Shown here: positions 6,846 to 12,777 of the stretch, in pieces
Position numbering within the stretch: the stretch's first letter is position 1
Layout of the letters: each line of letters starts with the position of its first letter
DNA from: a bacterium
Lineage (GTDB): Bacteria > UBA9089 > UBA9088
Assembly: GCA_040756715.1 (NCBI GenBank)
Contig: JBFLYE010000069.1
Location: 1-12,777 of the forward strand
Direction of reading: 5' to 3'
DNA length: 12,777 bases
Notes under the pieces: model-generated
What the model was told of the DNA's origin: nothing
Seen by the model: only the letters and a program-made list of their open reading frames with translations
The model's database searches: none
Program-made: the position numbers and the translations under genes

Positions 6846-7314
6846 AGAGGCACATACAAGGTTTAAGGAATTTGAGGAGGCAATGGGTGTAGGAAGGGGA
6901 AAAAGGACAAAAAAGACACAAATAGTAAAGGAAAAGGAGGAAAAACCACATCCATTTGCTGAAAAAATCAGGGAAGAAACCCTGAAGGCATTAAAGGAGG
7001 AGCTTTCTTCCCTTATTTTAAAAATAGAGGAGAAGGGAAAGGTTCTTCTAAATAGCCCAACTTATGAAAACCTTATAAATTACAAGGAGCTGGTTGCAAC
7101 ATTTGTCCAATATGCTGTGCAGAATATCTGGCAGCTTGAGGAAAAGAAAAGTGGAAGGTTTGCCAGAACACAAAAGGTTCATCTTATTTTAAAAAGGATA
7201 GACGAAAACCTCCTTCTTTTAACCGATGAGGTTTTAAAAAAGGAAAGGGATGTTTTGCGTCTTGCCAGCACAATAGATGAAATACAAGGGCTTCTTATTG
7301 ACCTATTTTCATAA
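6835..7314 (+). CDS. YaaR family protein (DUF327)
   Basis: This is a small cytoplasmic, helical protein of 159 residues whose biochemical role is unknown. The C-terminal two thirds match DUF327 (YaaR): LILKIEEKGKVLLNSPTYEN (60-79), LINYKELVATFVQYAVQNIW (80-99), GRFARTQKVHLILKRIDENL (107-126) and a final IDEIQGLLIDLF (147-158), all hallmark blocks. The N-terminal 40 residues are charged and probably disordered (KRTKKTQIVKEKEEK). The start at 6835 lies within the aroC 3' end in another frame (11-base overlap), with no Shine-Dalgarno, consistent with coupled translation. apgM begins seven bases after its stop. YaaR is known mainly from Gram-positive and some other bacteria, and no substrate or partner is established that would tie it to the neighbouring metabolic genes. 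Confidence 0.88.
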   Translation: MKVEEAHTRFKEFEEAMGVGRGKRTKKTQIVKEKEEKPHPFAEKIREETLKALKEELSSLILKIEEKGKVLLNSPTYENLINYKELVATFVQYAVQNIWQLEEKKSGRFARTQKVHLILKRIDENLLLLTDEVLKKERDVLRLASTIDEIQGLLIDLFS

Positions 7315-7321
7315 TTCTTAA

Positions 7322-8491
7322 ATGAAATATATTATCATTGTTCCTGATGGAATGGCTGATTATCCAATAGATGGAAGAACACCCCTAGAGATAGCCCATA
7401 CACCAAATATGGATAGGCTAGCAAGGGAAGGAATGATTGGGACAACAAGAACCATCCCAGATAATATGCCAGCTGGCTCTGATGTTGCTTGCCTTTCTTT
7501 ATTAGGATATGACCCAAGGGTTTATTATAAAGGAAGGGCGCCTCTGGAGGCTGCAAGTATGGGGGTTTTTCTAAAAGAGGATGAGGTTGCTTTCAGGTGC
7601 AATCTTATTACGGTAAGGAATGGAATAATAACGGATTTCAGCGCAGGTCATATAAAAACAGAGGAAGCAGCAGAAATTATAAAATTTATCGACAAAGAAT
7701 TGGGAAGTAAAGAAATAAAGTTTTATCCAGGGGTAAGCTATAGGCATTTGCTGGTTATTTCTTCTTCAATAATTGAGGATCCATTTGAGATTACCTGCAT
7801 ACCACCCCATAACATTACAGGATGTGATTATTTATACCATTTTCCAAAAGGAAAAGGGGCTTGTATCCTTACCGGGCTTATGGAGGAATCAAGGGATATA
7901 TTAAGGGGAAGGGAGAATGGAAATATGCTCTGGTTTTGGGGTGGTGGTGTTAAAATGGACATTCCAAAGATAACAGAGAAATTTAATATTAAAGGTTCTG
8001 TTATTTCTGCGGTTGACCTGATTAAGGGTTTGGGGGTATTGGCAGGTTTAAAACCAATAGAGGTTCCTGGAGCAACCGGCTATTTTGATACAGATTATCT
8101 GGCTAAAGGAAAATATGGACTTAAGGCATTAGAGGATAATGACCTTGTTTTTATTCATATTGAAGCACCAGATGAGGCAGGACATAACAAAAACCTGGAG
8201 CAGAAGATAAAAGCAATTGAGGAGATTGATGAGAAGATTATAGGTTTTATCCTTTCTAATTTAAATTGGAAAGCAAGGATTCTTGTCCTCTCAGACCATC
8301 TTACACCTGTATCATTAGGAAAACATACCAGCGAGCCAACCCCCTTTATCCTATGGAGTAATGCGGAATTTAGAATAGAGAATGCGCCATGGAAAATGAA
8401 GAAGGTAGAATTTTTTAATGAAAAAGAGGCAAAAAATGGCATTTTTTTAGAAGAGGGAACAAAATTGATTGAAATCCTTTTTAATACTTAA
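7322..8491 (+). CDS. apgM: 2,3-bisphosphoglycerate-independent phosphoglycerate mutase, archaeal type (aPGAM)
   Basis: The enzyme interconverts 3- and 2-phosphoglycerate in glycolysis and gluconeogenesis and belongs to the alkaline phosphatase superfamily. In 389 residues the metal and catalytic motifs are present: VPDGMAD (7-13, D9), PAGSDVACLSLLGYDP (50-65, nucleophile S53), GRAPLEAASMG (71-81), FSAGHIKTEEA (106-116), EAPDEAGHN (281-289, D284 and H288), LSDHLTPVSLGKHTSEPTPF (323-342, D325, H326, H335). This bacterial branch has also been labelled proposed homoserine kinase in some databases, because it sometimes neighbours threonine genes; no threonine gene is here, so mutase is preferred. 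The ATG at 7322 gives the typical MKYIIIVPDGMADY start, seven bases after the YaaR stop and without a Shine-Dalgarno. It is last in the operon, and its final 11 bases overlap the converging lipoprotein gene. Confidence 0.93.
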   Translation: MKYIIIVPDGMADYPIDGRTPLEIAHTPNMDRLAREGMIGTTRTIPDNMPAGSDVACLSLLGYDPRVYYKGRAPLEAASMGVFLKEDEVAFRCNLITVRNGIITDFSAGHIKTEEAAEIIKFIDKELGSKEIKFYPGVSYRHLLVISSSIIEDPFEITCIPPHNITGCDYLYHFPKGKGACILTGLMEESRDILRGRENGNMLWFWGGGVKMDIPKITEKFNIKGSVISAVDLIKGLGVLAGLKPIEVPGATGYFDTDYLAKGKYGLKALEDNDLVFIHIEAPDEAGHNKNLEQKIKAIEEIDEKIIGFILSNLNWKARILVLSDHLTPVSLGKHTSEPTPFILWSNAEFRIENAPWKMKKVEFFNEKEAKNGIFLEEGTKLIEILFNT

Positions 8492-9197
8492 AATATTCCT
8501 TTGGTGTATTCTCTGAAATATATTTTACCGCCTCTTTTAGACAAACCCTTATCGCCTTTTCCATTGGTGTTTTTGAATATTTTGAAAGCACCCCTCCTAA
8601 GGGAAGAGAGCCAAATATACCTCCTGCCAATATTCCCAGGTCAACCTCCTTTGCCTCCCCCTCTATCCTTGTTGCGGCTAAAACCTCACTTGTAGCAGAG
8701 GAAATTATCCTAATGTCCATCGCCAGATAGGATTTTTTAAATGCACCACCAAGAGCACCCAGCCAACCTGGACCAAATCCACCCACACCACCGCCCCTCT
8801 TTTCCGCACCTGGCTCCCAGCCTGTTATAGCAGCTATGACCAAAATATCAGCACCCCTAATCTTTCCCTTTTCTACCGTAAAACTTTCATCAACATATCC
8901 ACTCTCACTTAAACCTATCTCCTCTTTTATGCTTCCTAATTCCTCTCTTTCCAAAACCTTAAACCTCTTTGATTGAACAAGGAGAGTGGTTAGCATATCC
9001 CTTAATCCATCTCCTGCACCTATATCTTCTTTTTCTGCCTTCCACTCAAATTTAGAAACAGCCAGAGATGCCTTTAGCCCTGAATAGGGAGGAAGCTCTG
9101 CCTCCATTGATGTATCAACCCTTGCCTTTGGCTCAGTGGAGGTTGCCGCACAACCACCTATTAACAAACCCAAACCTAAAAAACATATTGCCTTCAT
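8481..9197 (-). CDS. CsgG-like outer-membrane lipoprotein
   Basis: This is a predicted lipoprotein of 238 residues. A short signal sequence (1-15) ends in the lipobox LIGGC with lipidation at Cys16. The CsgG-type fold follows: LAVSKFEWKA (45-54), a helix GDGLRDMLTTLLVQSKRFKV (62-81), LEREELGSIKEEIGLSESGY (82-101) and RGADILVIAAITGWEPG (114-130). A glycine-rich stretch (134-151) precedes an amphipathic strand-like segment (155-166) and a second glycine-rich part (188-203). CsgG forms the curli secretion pore in Enterobacteria, but many bacteria carry curli-free homologues of unknown function, and no csgA, csgE or csgF is nearby. The gene starts 20 bases after ubiX, with a candidate promoter across the ubiX stop codon. 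Its 3' end overlaps apgM by 11 bases tail-to-tail. Pore formation is inferred; a non-pore periplasmic role is possible. Confidence 0.82.
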   Translation of the reverse strand: MKAICFLGLGLLIGGCAATSTEPKARVDTSMEAELPPYSGLKASLAVSKFEWKAEKEDIGAGDGLRDMLTTLLVQSKRFKVLEREELGSIKEEIGLSESGYVDESFTVEKGKIRGADILVIAAITGWEPGAEKRGGGVGGFGPGWLGALGGAFKKSYLAMDIRIISSATSEVLAATRIEGEAKEVDLGILAGGIFGSLPLGGVLSKYSKTPMEKAIRVCLKEAVKYISENTPKEYFKY

Positions 9198-9203
9198 TCT
9201 TCT

Positions 9204-9232
9204 ATTTTATAAAATTTTCATTCCCTTGTCAA
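9204..9232 (-). promoter_or_regulatory. Predicted promoter for the CsgG-like lipoprotein gene
   Basis: Reading toward the lipoprotein gene, TTGACA (9232-9227, perfect -35) is followed after exactly 17 bases by TAAAAT (9209-9204, one mismatch from consensus). The -35 lies in the last codons of ubiX and the -10 box ends six bases before the ATG, so the transcript would begin at the start codon. A palindrome CCTTGT-CA-ACAAGG (9224-9237, + strand) covers the -35. It may let this last gene be expressed apart from the upstream operon. Confidence 0.5.
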
Positions 9233-9751
9233 CAAGGAGATAACCTTTCTTACAATAAAGTCTACAAGGTCATCTATTGTTTTTGGAGCTTCATAAAACC
9301 CAGGCATTGCAGGAACAATATCTGCTCCCATTCTTCTTAATATTAGCATATTTTCAAGGTGGATTTCAGAGAGGGGTGTTTCCCTTGGCACAAGAATAAG
9401 CCTTTTTCTTTCCTTAAGGCAAACATCAGCTGCCCTTTGGATTAAATTCTCTGAAGCTCCTTGTGCTATGGCAGATAGGGTTTTCATACTACAGGGGCAA
9501 ACTATCATACCCAAATTTAAAAAAAAACCAGAGGCAATTTCAGAATCCATATTTTTATAATCAACAAAGGAGATATTTGGTAGGGAACAAAGGTGATTCT
9601 TAAGCTCTATTCCAAGCTCCTTCTTTCCAACAAGAATACCATTGTCTGAAATCATAAGAGAAACCCTGTATTCTTTGCTAATCGCCTCAAGGGTTTTCTT
9701 TCCATAAATAATACCAGAGGCGCCTGTGATCGCGAAGATTATTTGCTTCAC
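9218..9751 (-). CDS. ubiX: Flavin prenyltransferase UbiX
   Basis: UbiX joins a dimethylallyl group to FMN to make prenylated FMN, the cofactor of UbiD-type decarboxylases. The 177-residue protein has the Rossmann start IIFAITGASGIIYG (4-17), the CPCSMKTLSAIAQG block (85-98), ASENLIQRAADVCLKERKRL (99-118), PRETPLS (122-128) with the catalytic Arg-Glu pair, and the C-terminal GADIVPAMPGFYE (142-154). I place the start at GTG 9751-9749: it gives the normal N-terminus VKQIIFAITGASG and overlaps the preceding stop as GTGA. An upstream ATG at 9778 would add nine residues foreign to the family. The four-base overlap points to translational coupling with the DUF3307 gene. No ubiD is in the window, so the dependent decarboxylase must be elsewhere. 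Confidence 0.94.
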   Translation of the reverse strand: MKQIIFAITGASGIIYGKKTLEAISKEYRVSLMISDNGILVGKKELGIELKNHLCSLPNISFVDYKNMDSEIASGFFLNLGMIVCPCSMKTLSAIAQGASENLIQRAADVCLKERKRLILVPRETPLSEIHLENMLILRRMGADIVPAMPGFYEAPKTIDDLVDFIVRKVISLLTRE

Positions 9752-10398
9752 AAAAAAATTTTTAAAACCAGGCCGCAAAACACAGCAATTGTGGTTGAGG
9801 CAACAAGGTCAAGGGCTGTATCGGCTTCTTCTTTGAAGAAAAATCCCCTTGCCATAAGAATAAATGGAATAGCAAAATAAAATGGCACAGGAAGAAGAAT
9901 AAAGGTAAGCAATACCATCCTTTCAAATGCACCATACCAGCTCATTTTTGAAACAACCACCAATGTCTCATATCTATAAAAAAGCCTTTTGAAATAAAAT
10001 AAAAGTATCATTGAGGCTGGTCCTACAATGCAATAAAAGGAAACATACTTAACCTGTAAAAGGGAATAGATATTTTCACAAGGCCAAAGATGAGCGACAA
10101 TTAAAATAATCACAAGATGAAAAATTTGGTCTAAAATAAAAAAGATAATGTTATTCAGGCTAGGCCATTTGTCTGTCATCTTTATCTTTAGCCAATCAAA
10201 TAAGGTATGCGAAACAAAAAACAAAAGAAGGCTTACAGGCTTTAGCAAAAGGGGGGGAACGAGGATAATCACAAGCAAAACACCCACACTGCTATGAAGC
10301 ATTACACCCCAAATACTTCTCTTTTTTAGCTCAAATAGACTCCTTGTCTGGAGGGGAAAATCAGCTAGTAAGTGGGCTAAAAGCAAGTTCCATATCAT
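9748..10398 (-). CDS. DUF3307 family integral membrane protein
   Basis: This is a polytopic membrane protein of 216 residues with about six hydrophobic segments, matching DUF3307 by its N-terminal NLLLAHLLADFPLQTRSLFE (4-23), the SHTLFDWLK block (63-71) and DQIFHLVII (90-98). Histidines and aspartates recur at membrane-helix positions: H9, D13, H35, H64, D68, D90, H94. Such spacing resembles metal-binding membrane enzymes, but no activity is established for the family. FERMVLLTFILL (158-169) corresponds to the conserved ER block near the C-terminus. The ATG at 10398 lies inside the HD-GYP gene (38-base overlap), and the stop overlaps the ubiX GTG by four bases. It is thus tightly coupled on both sides. 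A Shine-Dalgarno is absent at the proper distance. Confidence 0.83.
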   Translation of the reverse strand: MIWNLLLAHLLADFPLQTRSLFELKKRSIWGVMLHSSVGVLLVIILVPPLLLKPVSLLLFFVSHTLFDWLKIKMTDKWPSLNNIIFFILDQIFHLVIILIVAHLWPCENIYSLLQVKYVSFYCIVGPASMILLFYFKRLFYRYETLVVVSKMSWYGAFERMVLLTFILLPVPFYFAIPFILMARGFFFKEEADTALDLVASTTIAVFCGLVLKIFL

Positions 10399-12124
10399 CT
10401 TTTGATTTTATTCTTCCTTTTTTATATGCAGAAATAAACGCATCTGCGCATCTTTCATCAAATTGGCTTCCTTTGCACCTTTCTATCTCAGCCAAAGCTA
10501 CCTCTGGCTCTCCCCCCTTTCTATAGGGCCGGTCAGAGGTCATAGCATCAAAGGTATCTGCTACAGCTATAATCCTTGAGAAAAGGGGAATATTTTCTCC
10601 CGACAAACCATCTGGATAGCCTCCACCTTCAAACCTTTCGTGGTGGTGTTTAATAGAAGGGGTAATATCCTTAAGCTTTTTTATATGCTCAATAATATTT
10701 GCCCCTGTTCCTGGGTGCTTCTTTATTTCTCCAAATTCATCATCGGTAAGCTTTGCAGGTTTTCTCAAGATTTTTTCATCTATGCCTATCTTTCCAATGT
10801 CATGAAGAAGGGCTGATAATTTAAGCTGGTTTATCTCATCTTCTAATAGACCCATCTCTTTTCCTATGGCAAGGCTATATTCACAGACCCTCTGGGAGTG
10901 TCCATGGGTATATGGGTCCTTTGCATCAATGGTTGCGGTAAGGGATATGATAATGGAAAGAAATAGGTCTTCAAGCTCTTTGTAAAGGGATGCATTCTCA
11001 AGGCCAATGGCAATCTGAAGGGCTATTGCCTCAAAAAGCTCTATATCCTCATCGGCAAATGTCCCTCCTATTTTGTTTATCGCCTGGGCTACACCAATTA
11101 TTTTGTCCTTTATCCTAAGGGGAACACAAATAATAGACCTTGTTTGAAACCCAGATTTTTCATCTGCTTCTTTAAAGAACCTGGGGTCTTTGCTTGTATC
11201 AGGAACAACCAAAGGCTCTCCCTTTTCTGCCACATATCCAGCAATGCCCACACCCAAAGGAATCCTTATCTCCTTTACGCCCTCTCCTTTTTTCCCTAAT
11301 GCAACCTTGAATATAAGCTCATTTTTTTCTTTGTCCAAGAGCATTAAAGAACTCGCCTCAGCCCTCATTAGCTGAGCTACAAGCTTCATTGAGACTTCTA
11401 AAACCCTATCAATGTTTAAGCTTGAATTTACTGTCCTGGCAACCTCTGTTAAGACGGTCTTCTCTGAGACCTTTCTAACCAGGTCATGAAAAAGGGAGGC
11501 ATTTTCAATAAGAACACCTATCTGATTTGCAATACTTCCAAGAAGCTCCTCATCATCCCTTGTAAAAGCCTCCTTTCCCAATGTATTGATAACCTCAATA
11601 ACACCAATTATCTTCCTTTTTGCCTTCAAGGGAACGCAAAGGAGATTGTATGGAAGATAGCTTATTTCCTCTGCAATATCCCTTTTAAACCTTTTGTCTT
11701 CTAAGGGATTTGGAACAATTAAGGGTTCTCCATTTTTTGCTACCCAGCCTGCAATGCCCTCTCCTAATGGAACATCAAATTTCTTTACCTCATCCGCCAT
11801 CGGCCCCTTTGCCACTTTGAAAATAAGCTTTGTTCCACTTTTGTCTAAAAGGAGGATACTTCCTGCATCGGTTCTCATAAAACGAAGGATAGAATCCATA
11901 ATCAATGAAAGGAGGTCATCTACCTCAAGGTCTAAGCCAAGCATCTCATTTATCTCCTGAAGGATTTCTGCTTTTAATGAAATTGCCTCTAGTGAGGAAT
12001 AGATAGTCCTTACCCTCTCCTCCCTCTCCTTGGTTCTTTCCTGGATTGTAGAAAGCTCTGATTCTAATCCCGCAATTAGACCCCTTAAAACCCTAACATC
12101 CTTTTCTAAAATTGTTTTGTCCAT
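10361..12124 (-). CDS. GAF-GAF-HD-GYP protein, predicted cyclic-di-GMP phosphodiesterase
   Basis: This is a soluble signalling protein of 587 residues. A short N-terminal coiled coil (about 1-55) leads into two GAF sensor domains (about 58-210 and 228-380), each with the conserved GEGIAGWVA or GVGIAGYVA block (121-129, 291-299) and a VPLKAKRKIIGVIE-type strand. A C-terminal HD-GYP domain (about 388-575) follows. Its metal and catalytic residues are all visible: H407/H409 in THGHSQRV, HD at 441-442 (LLHDIGKIG), HPGTG (470-474), HHHERFEGGGYPDG (493-506) and ADTFDAMTSDRPYR (522-535). It should hydrolyse c-di-GMP under control of ligands bound by the GAF domains; ligands are unknown. There is no membrane segment or receiver domain. 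It is the first gene of the leftward operon with DUF3307, ubiX and the lipoprotein. A TATACT box six bases before its ATG and no Shine-Dalgarno suggest a leaderless transcript. Confidence 0.95.
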   Translation of the reverse strand: MDKTILEKDVRVLRGLIAGLESELSTIQERTKEREERVRTIYSSLEAISLKAEILQEINEMLGLDLEVDDLLSLIMDSILRFMRTDAGSILLLDKSGTKLIFKVAKGPMADEVKKFDVPLGEGIAGWVAKNGEPLIVPNPLEDKRFKRDIAEEISYLPYNLLCVPLKAKRKIIGVIEVINTLGKEAFTRDDEELLGSIANQIGVLIENASLFHDLVRKVSEKTVLTEVARTVNSSLNIDRVLEVSMKLVAQLMRAEASSLMLLDKEKNELIFKVALGKKGEGVKEIRIPLGVGIAGYVAEKGEPLVVPDTSKDPRFFKEADEKSGFQTRSIICVPLRIKDKIIGVAQAINKIGGTFADEDIELFEAIALQIAIGLENASLYKELEDLFLSIIISLTATIDAKDPYTHGHSQRVCEYSLAIGKEMGLLEDEINQLKLSALLHDIGKIGIDEKILRKPAKLTDDEFGEIKKHPGTGANIIEHIKKLKDITPSIKHHHERFEGGGYPDGLSGENIPLFSRIIAVADTFDAMTSDRPYRKGGEPEVALAEIERCKGSQFDERCADAFISAYKKGRIKSKDDMELAFSPLTS

Positions 12125-12130
12125 AATTTA

Positions 12131-12159
12131 AGTATAACCTAAAAAATTATAAAAAGCAA
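12131..12159 (-). promoter_or_regulatory. Predicted promoter for the HD-GYP operon
   Basis: TATACT (12136-12131, five of six consensus bases) sits six bases before the HD-GYP ATG. TTGCTT (12159-12154, three of six) lies 17 bases further upstream. The position of the -10 box would start transcription at or beside the start codon. The -35 box is weak, so confidence rests mostly on the -10 box and on the matching arrangement at two other genes in this window. Confidence 0.4.
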
Positions 12160-12197
12160 GAAAGAATTTTTATTTGTTTAAAATTCATCCACTTTTA

Positions 12198-12299
12198 AAA
12201 ATTTTGAATTCTAAATTTTGAATTTTGGATTGAAGGTTTAAGTTTTATAAAATTTTTCCCCTTTTAATTCAAAATTCAACATTCAAAATTCATAATTTT
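12198..12299. repeat. Long AT-rich imperfect inverted repeat made of degenerate heptamers
   Basis: The left arm (12198-12231) and the reverse complement of the right arm (12266-12299) agree at about 29 of 34 positions by hand alignment, with a 34-base loop. Each arm is itself a degenerate heptanucleotide array: TTTGAAT, TCTAAAT, TTTGAAT, TTTGGAT on the left and TTCAAAA, TTCAACA, TTCAAAA, TTCATAA on the right. It lies between the parA 3' end and the promoter of the HD-GYP gene and could fold as a long hairpin in RNA from either strand. It lacks the GC-rich stem plus U-tract of a classical terminator. The rest of the gap (12125-12333) shows only the HD-GYP promoter candidate. Confidence 0.8.
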
Positions 12300-12333
12300 A
12301 TAAAGTTTTCCTTAAGATTATCTAAACACCTAC

Positions 12334-12777
12334 CTAAATTTTGTTTTGCTCTATTATCTCCTTTGCAAGCTCAAAATAGCTTAAAGCACCCTTTGATGCC
12401 TTGTCATATAAAATAGCAGGCTTTCCATAGGATGGAGCCTCAGCAAGCCTTATATTGTTAGGAATGACGGTTTTGTAAAGCCTGTCTTTAAAATGTTTTT
12501 TTACCTCCTCAAAGATTTCATAGGAAAGCCTTGTCCTTGGATTAAACATTGTCATTAAAACACCCTCAATAGAAAAATCTGGATTAAAACTTTTTTTTAC
12601 CTTCTTTATCATCTCAAGAAGCTCAACCAGCCCCTCTAAGCCATAATATGAAATCATAATGGGAATGATAATGGAATAAGAGGCAACAAGCCCATTTAAA
12701 GTGAGAATCCCTAAAGATGGCGGAGGGTCAATAAATATATAATCATACTCAGAAAGCCCTTCAATAGCGGTTTTAAG
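12334..12777 (-). CDS. ParA/Soj family ATPase, C-terminal part (5' end outside window)
   Basis: The frame stays open to the window edge and supplies the last 147 residues of a ParA-type deviant Walker A ATPase of the chromosome or plasmid partitioning class, which normally runs about 250-260 residues. Visible are Walker B YIFIDPPPSLGILTLNGLVA (residues 13-32 of the fragment), SYYGLEGLVELL, GVLMTMFNPRTRLS (position of the Soj VLxTMxDxRTxLS motif) and VIPNNIRLAEAPSYGKPAILYD, a strong Soj signature. The N-terminal KGGxGKT loop is outside. Where Soj proteins usually read VPVQCEYYALEGL this one reads IPIMISYYGLEGL. It normally works with ParB on centromere-like sites; no parB is seen here, though it could lie on either side. 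Whether it is chromosomal cannot be decided, although the housekeeping neighbours favour that. Confidence 0.9.
   Translation of the reverse strand, partial: LKTAIEGLSEYDYIFIDPPPSLGILTLNGLVASYSIIIPIMISYYGLEGLVELLEMIKKVKKSFNPDFSIEGVLMTMFNPRTRLSYEIFEEVKKHFKDRLYKTVIPNNIRLAEAPSYGKPAILYDKASKGALSYFELAKEIIEQNKI

Noticed and set aside
6044-6859. Several open frames on the minus strand under aroC
   Set aside because: They run antisense to the well-conserved aroC gene and have no recognisable family content.
7322-8491. Homoserine kinase function for the apgM-like gene
   Set aside because: That label comes from neighbourhood in other genomes; no threonine pathway gene is present here and all mutase-type metal ligands are visible.
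9752-9778. ATG start for ubiX nine codons upstream
   Set aside because: The extra residues MRPGFKNFF do not fit the UbiX N-terminus, and the GTG overlapping the previous stop is the better start.
12198-12299. Rho-independent terminator for parA
   Set aside because: The stem is long, imperfect and almost wholly AT, without a GC-rich stem followed by a T-run; described as a repeat instead.

Overview
This is an AT-rich, gene-dense chromosomal window from what looks like a bacterium. The bacterial signs are a prokaryote-type ProRS with an editing insertion, a PilD-type prepilin peptidase, a GAF-GAF-HD-GYP c-di-GMP phosphodiesterase, a YaaR/DUF327 protein, a CsgG-like lipoprotein and a Soj-type ParA. 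The archaeal-type phosphoglycerate mutase, the lack of Shine-Dalgarno sequences and the heptanucleotide repeats would suit an uncultured, metagenome-derived lineage. There is no rRNA or other marker here that fixes the phylum, so I do not name one.

Layout. (1) Positions 1-124 hold the 3' end of an insertion sequence on the + strand. Its transposase C-terminus resembles the ISL3 family. It abuts and probably truncates a GT-C membrane glycosyltransferase gene (99-947, - strand). (2) Reading leftward on the - strand from 4038 are proS, a second complete GT-C glycosyltransferase and the truncated one, spaced tightly as an operon. proS carries an in-frame heptanucleotide tandem repeat that adds a linker between its catalytic core and editing domain. 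(3) A divergent control region (4039-4286) contains a perfect-consensus sigma70-type promoter on the + strand, a proS promoter on the - strand and two inverted repeats. (4) A compact + strand operon (4287-8491) encodes prepilin peptidase, a fused MNT-HEPN protein, chorismate synthase (aroC), a YaaR/DUF327 protein and cofactor-independent phosphoglycerate mutase (apgM). (5) A - strand operon reads from 12124 down to 8481: GAF-GAF-HD-GYP, DUF3307 membrane protein, ubiX and CsgG-like lipoprotein. Its last gene meets apgM tail-to-tail with an 11-base overlap. (6) A 209-base gap (12125-12333) contains a long AT-rich imperfect inverted repeat built from degenerate heptamers. (7) A partial ParA/Soj gene runs off the right edge.

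The + operon mixes housekeeping metabolism (shikimate pathway, glycolysis) with type IV pilus or type II secretion maturation. The - strand cluster couples c-di-GMP turnover to membrane and envelope proteins and prenyl-FMN synthesis. I see no complete defence system. The best candidates for something unusual are the single-chain MNT-HEPN protein inside the housekeeping operon, the heptanucleotide repeat family (one copy inside proS), and a window-wide pattern of SD-less starts with -10 boxes 6-8 bases before the start codon, which suggests leaderless transcripts.
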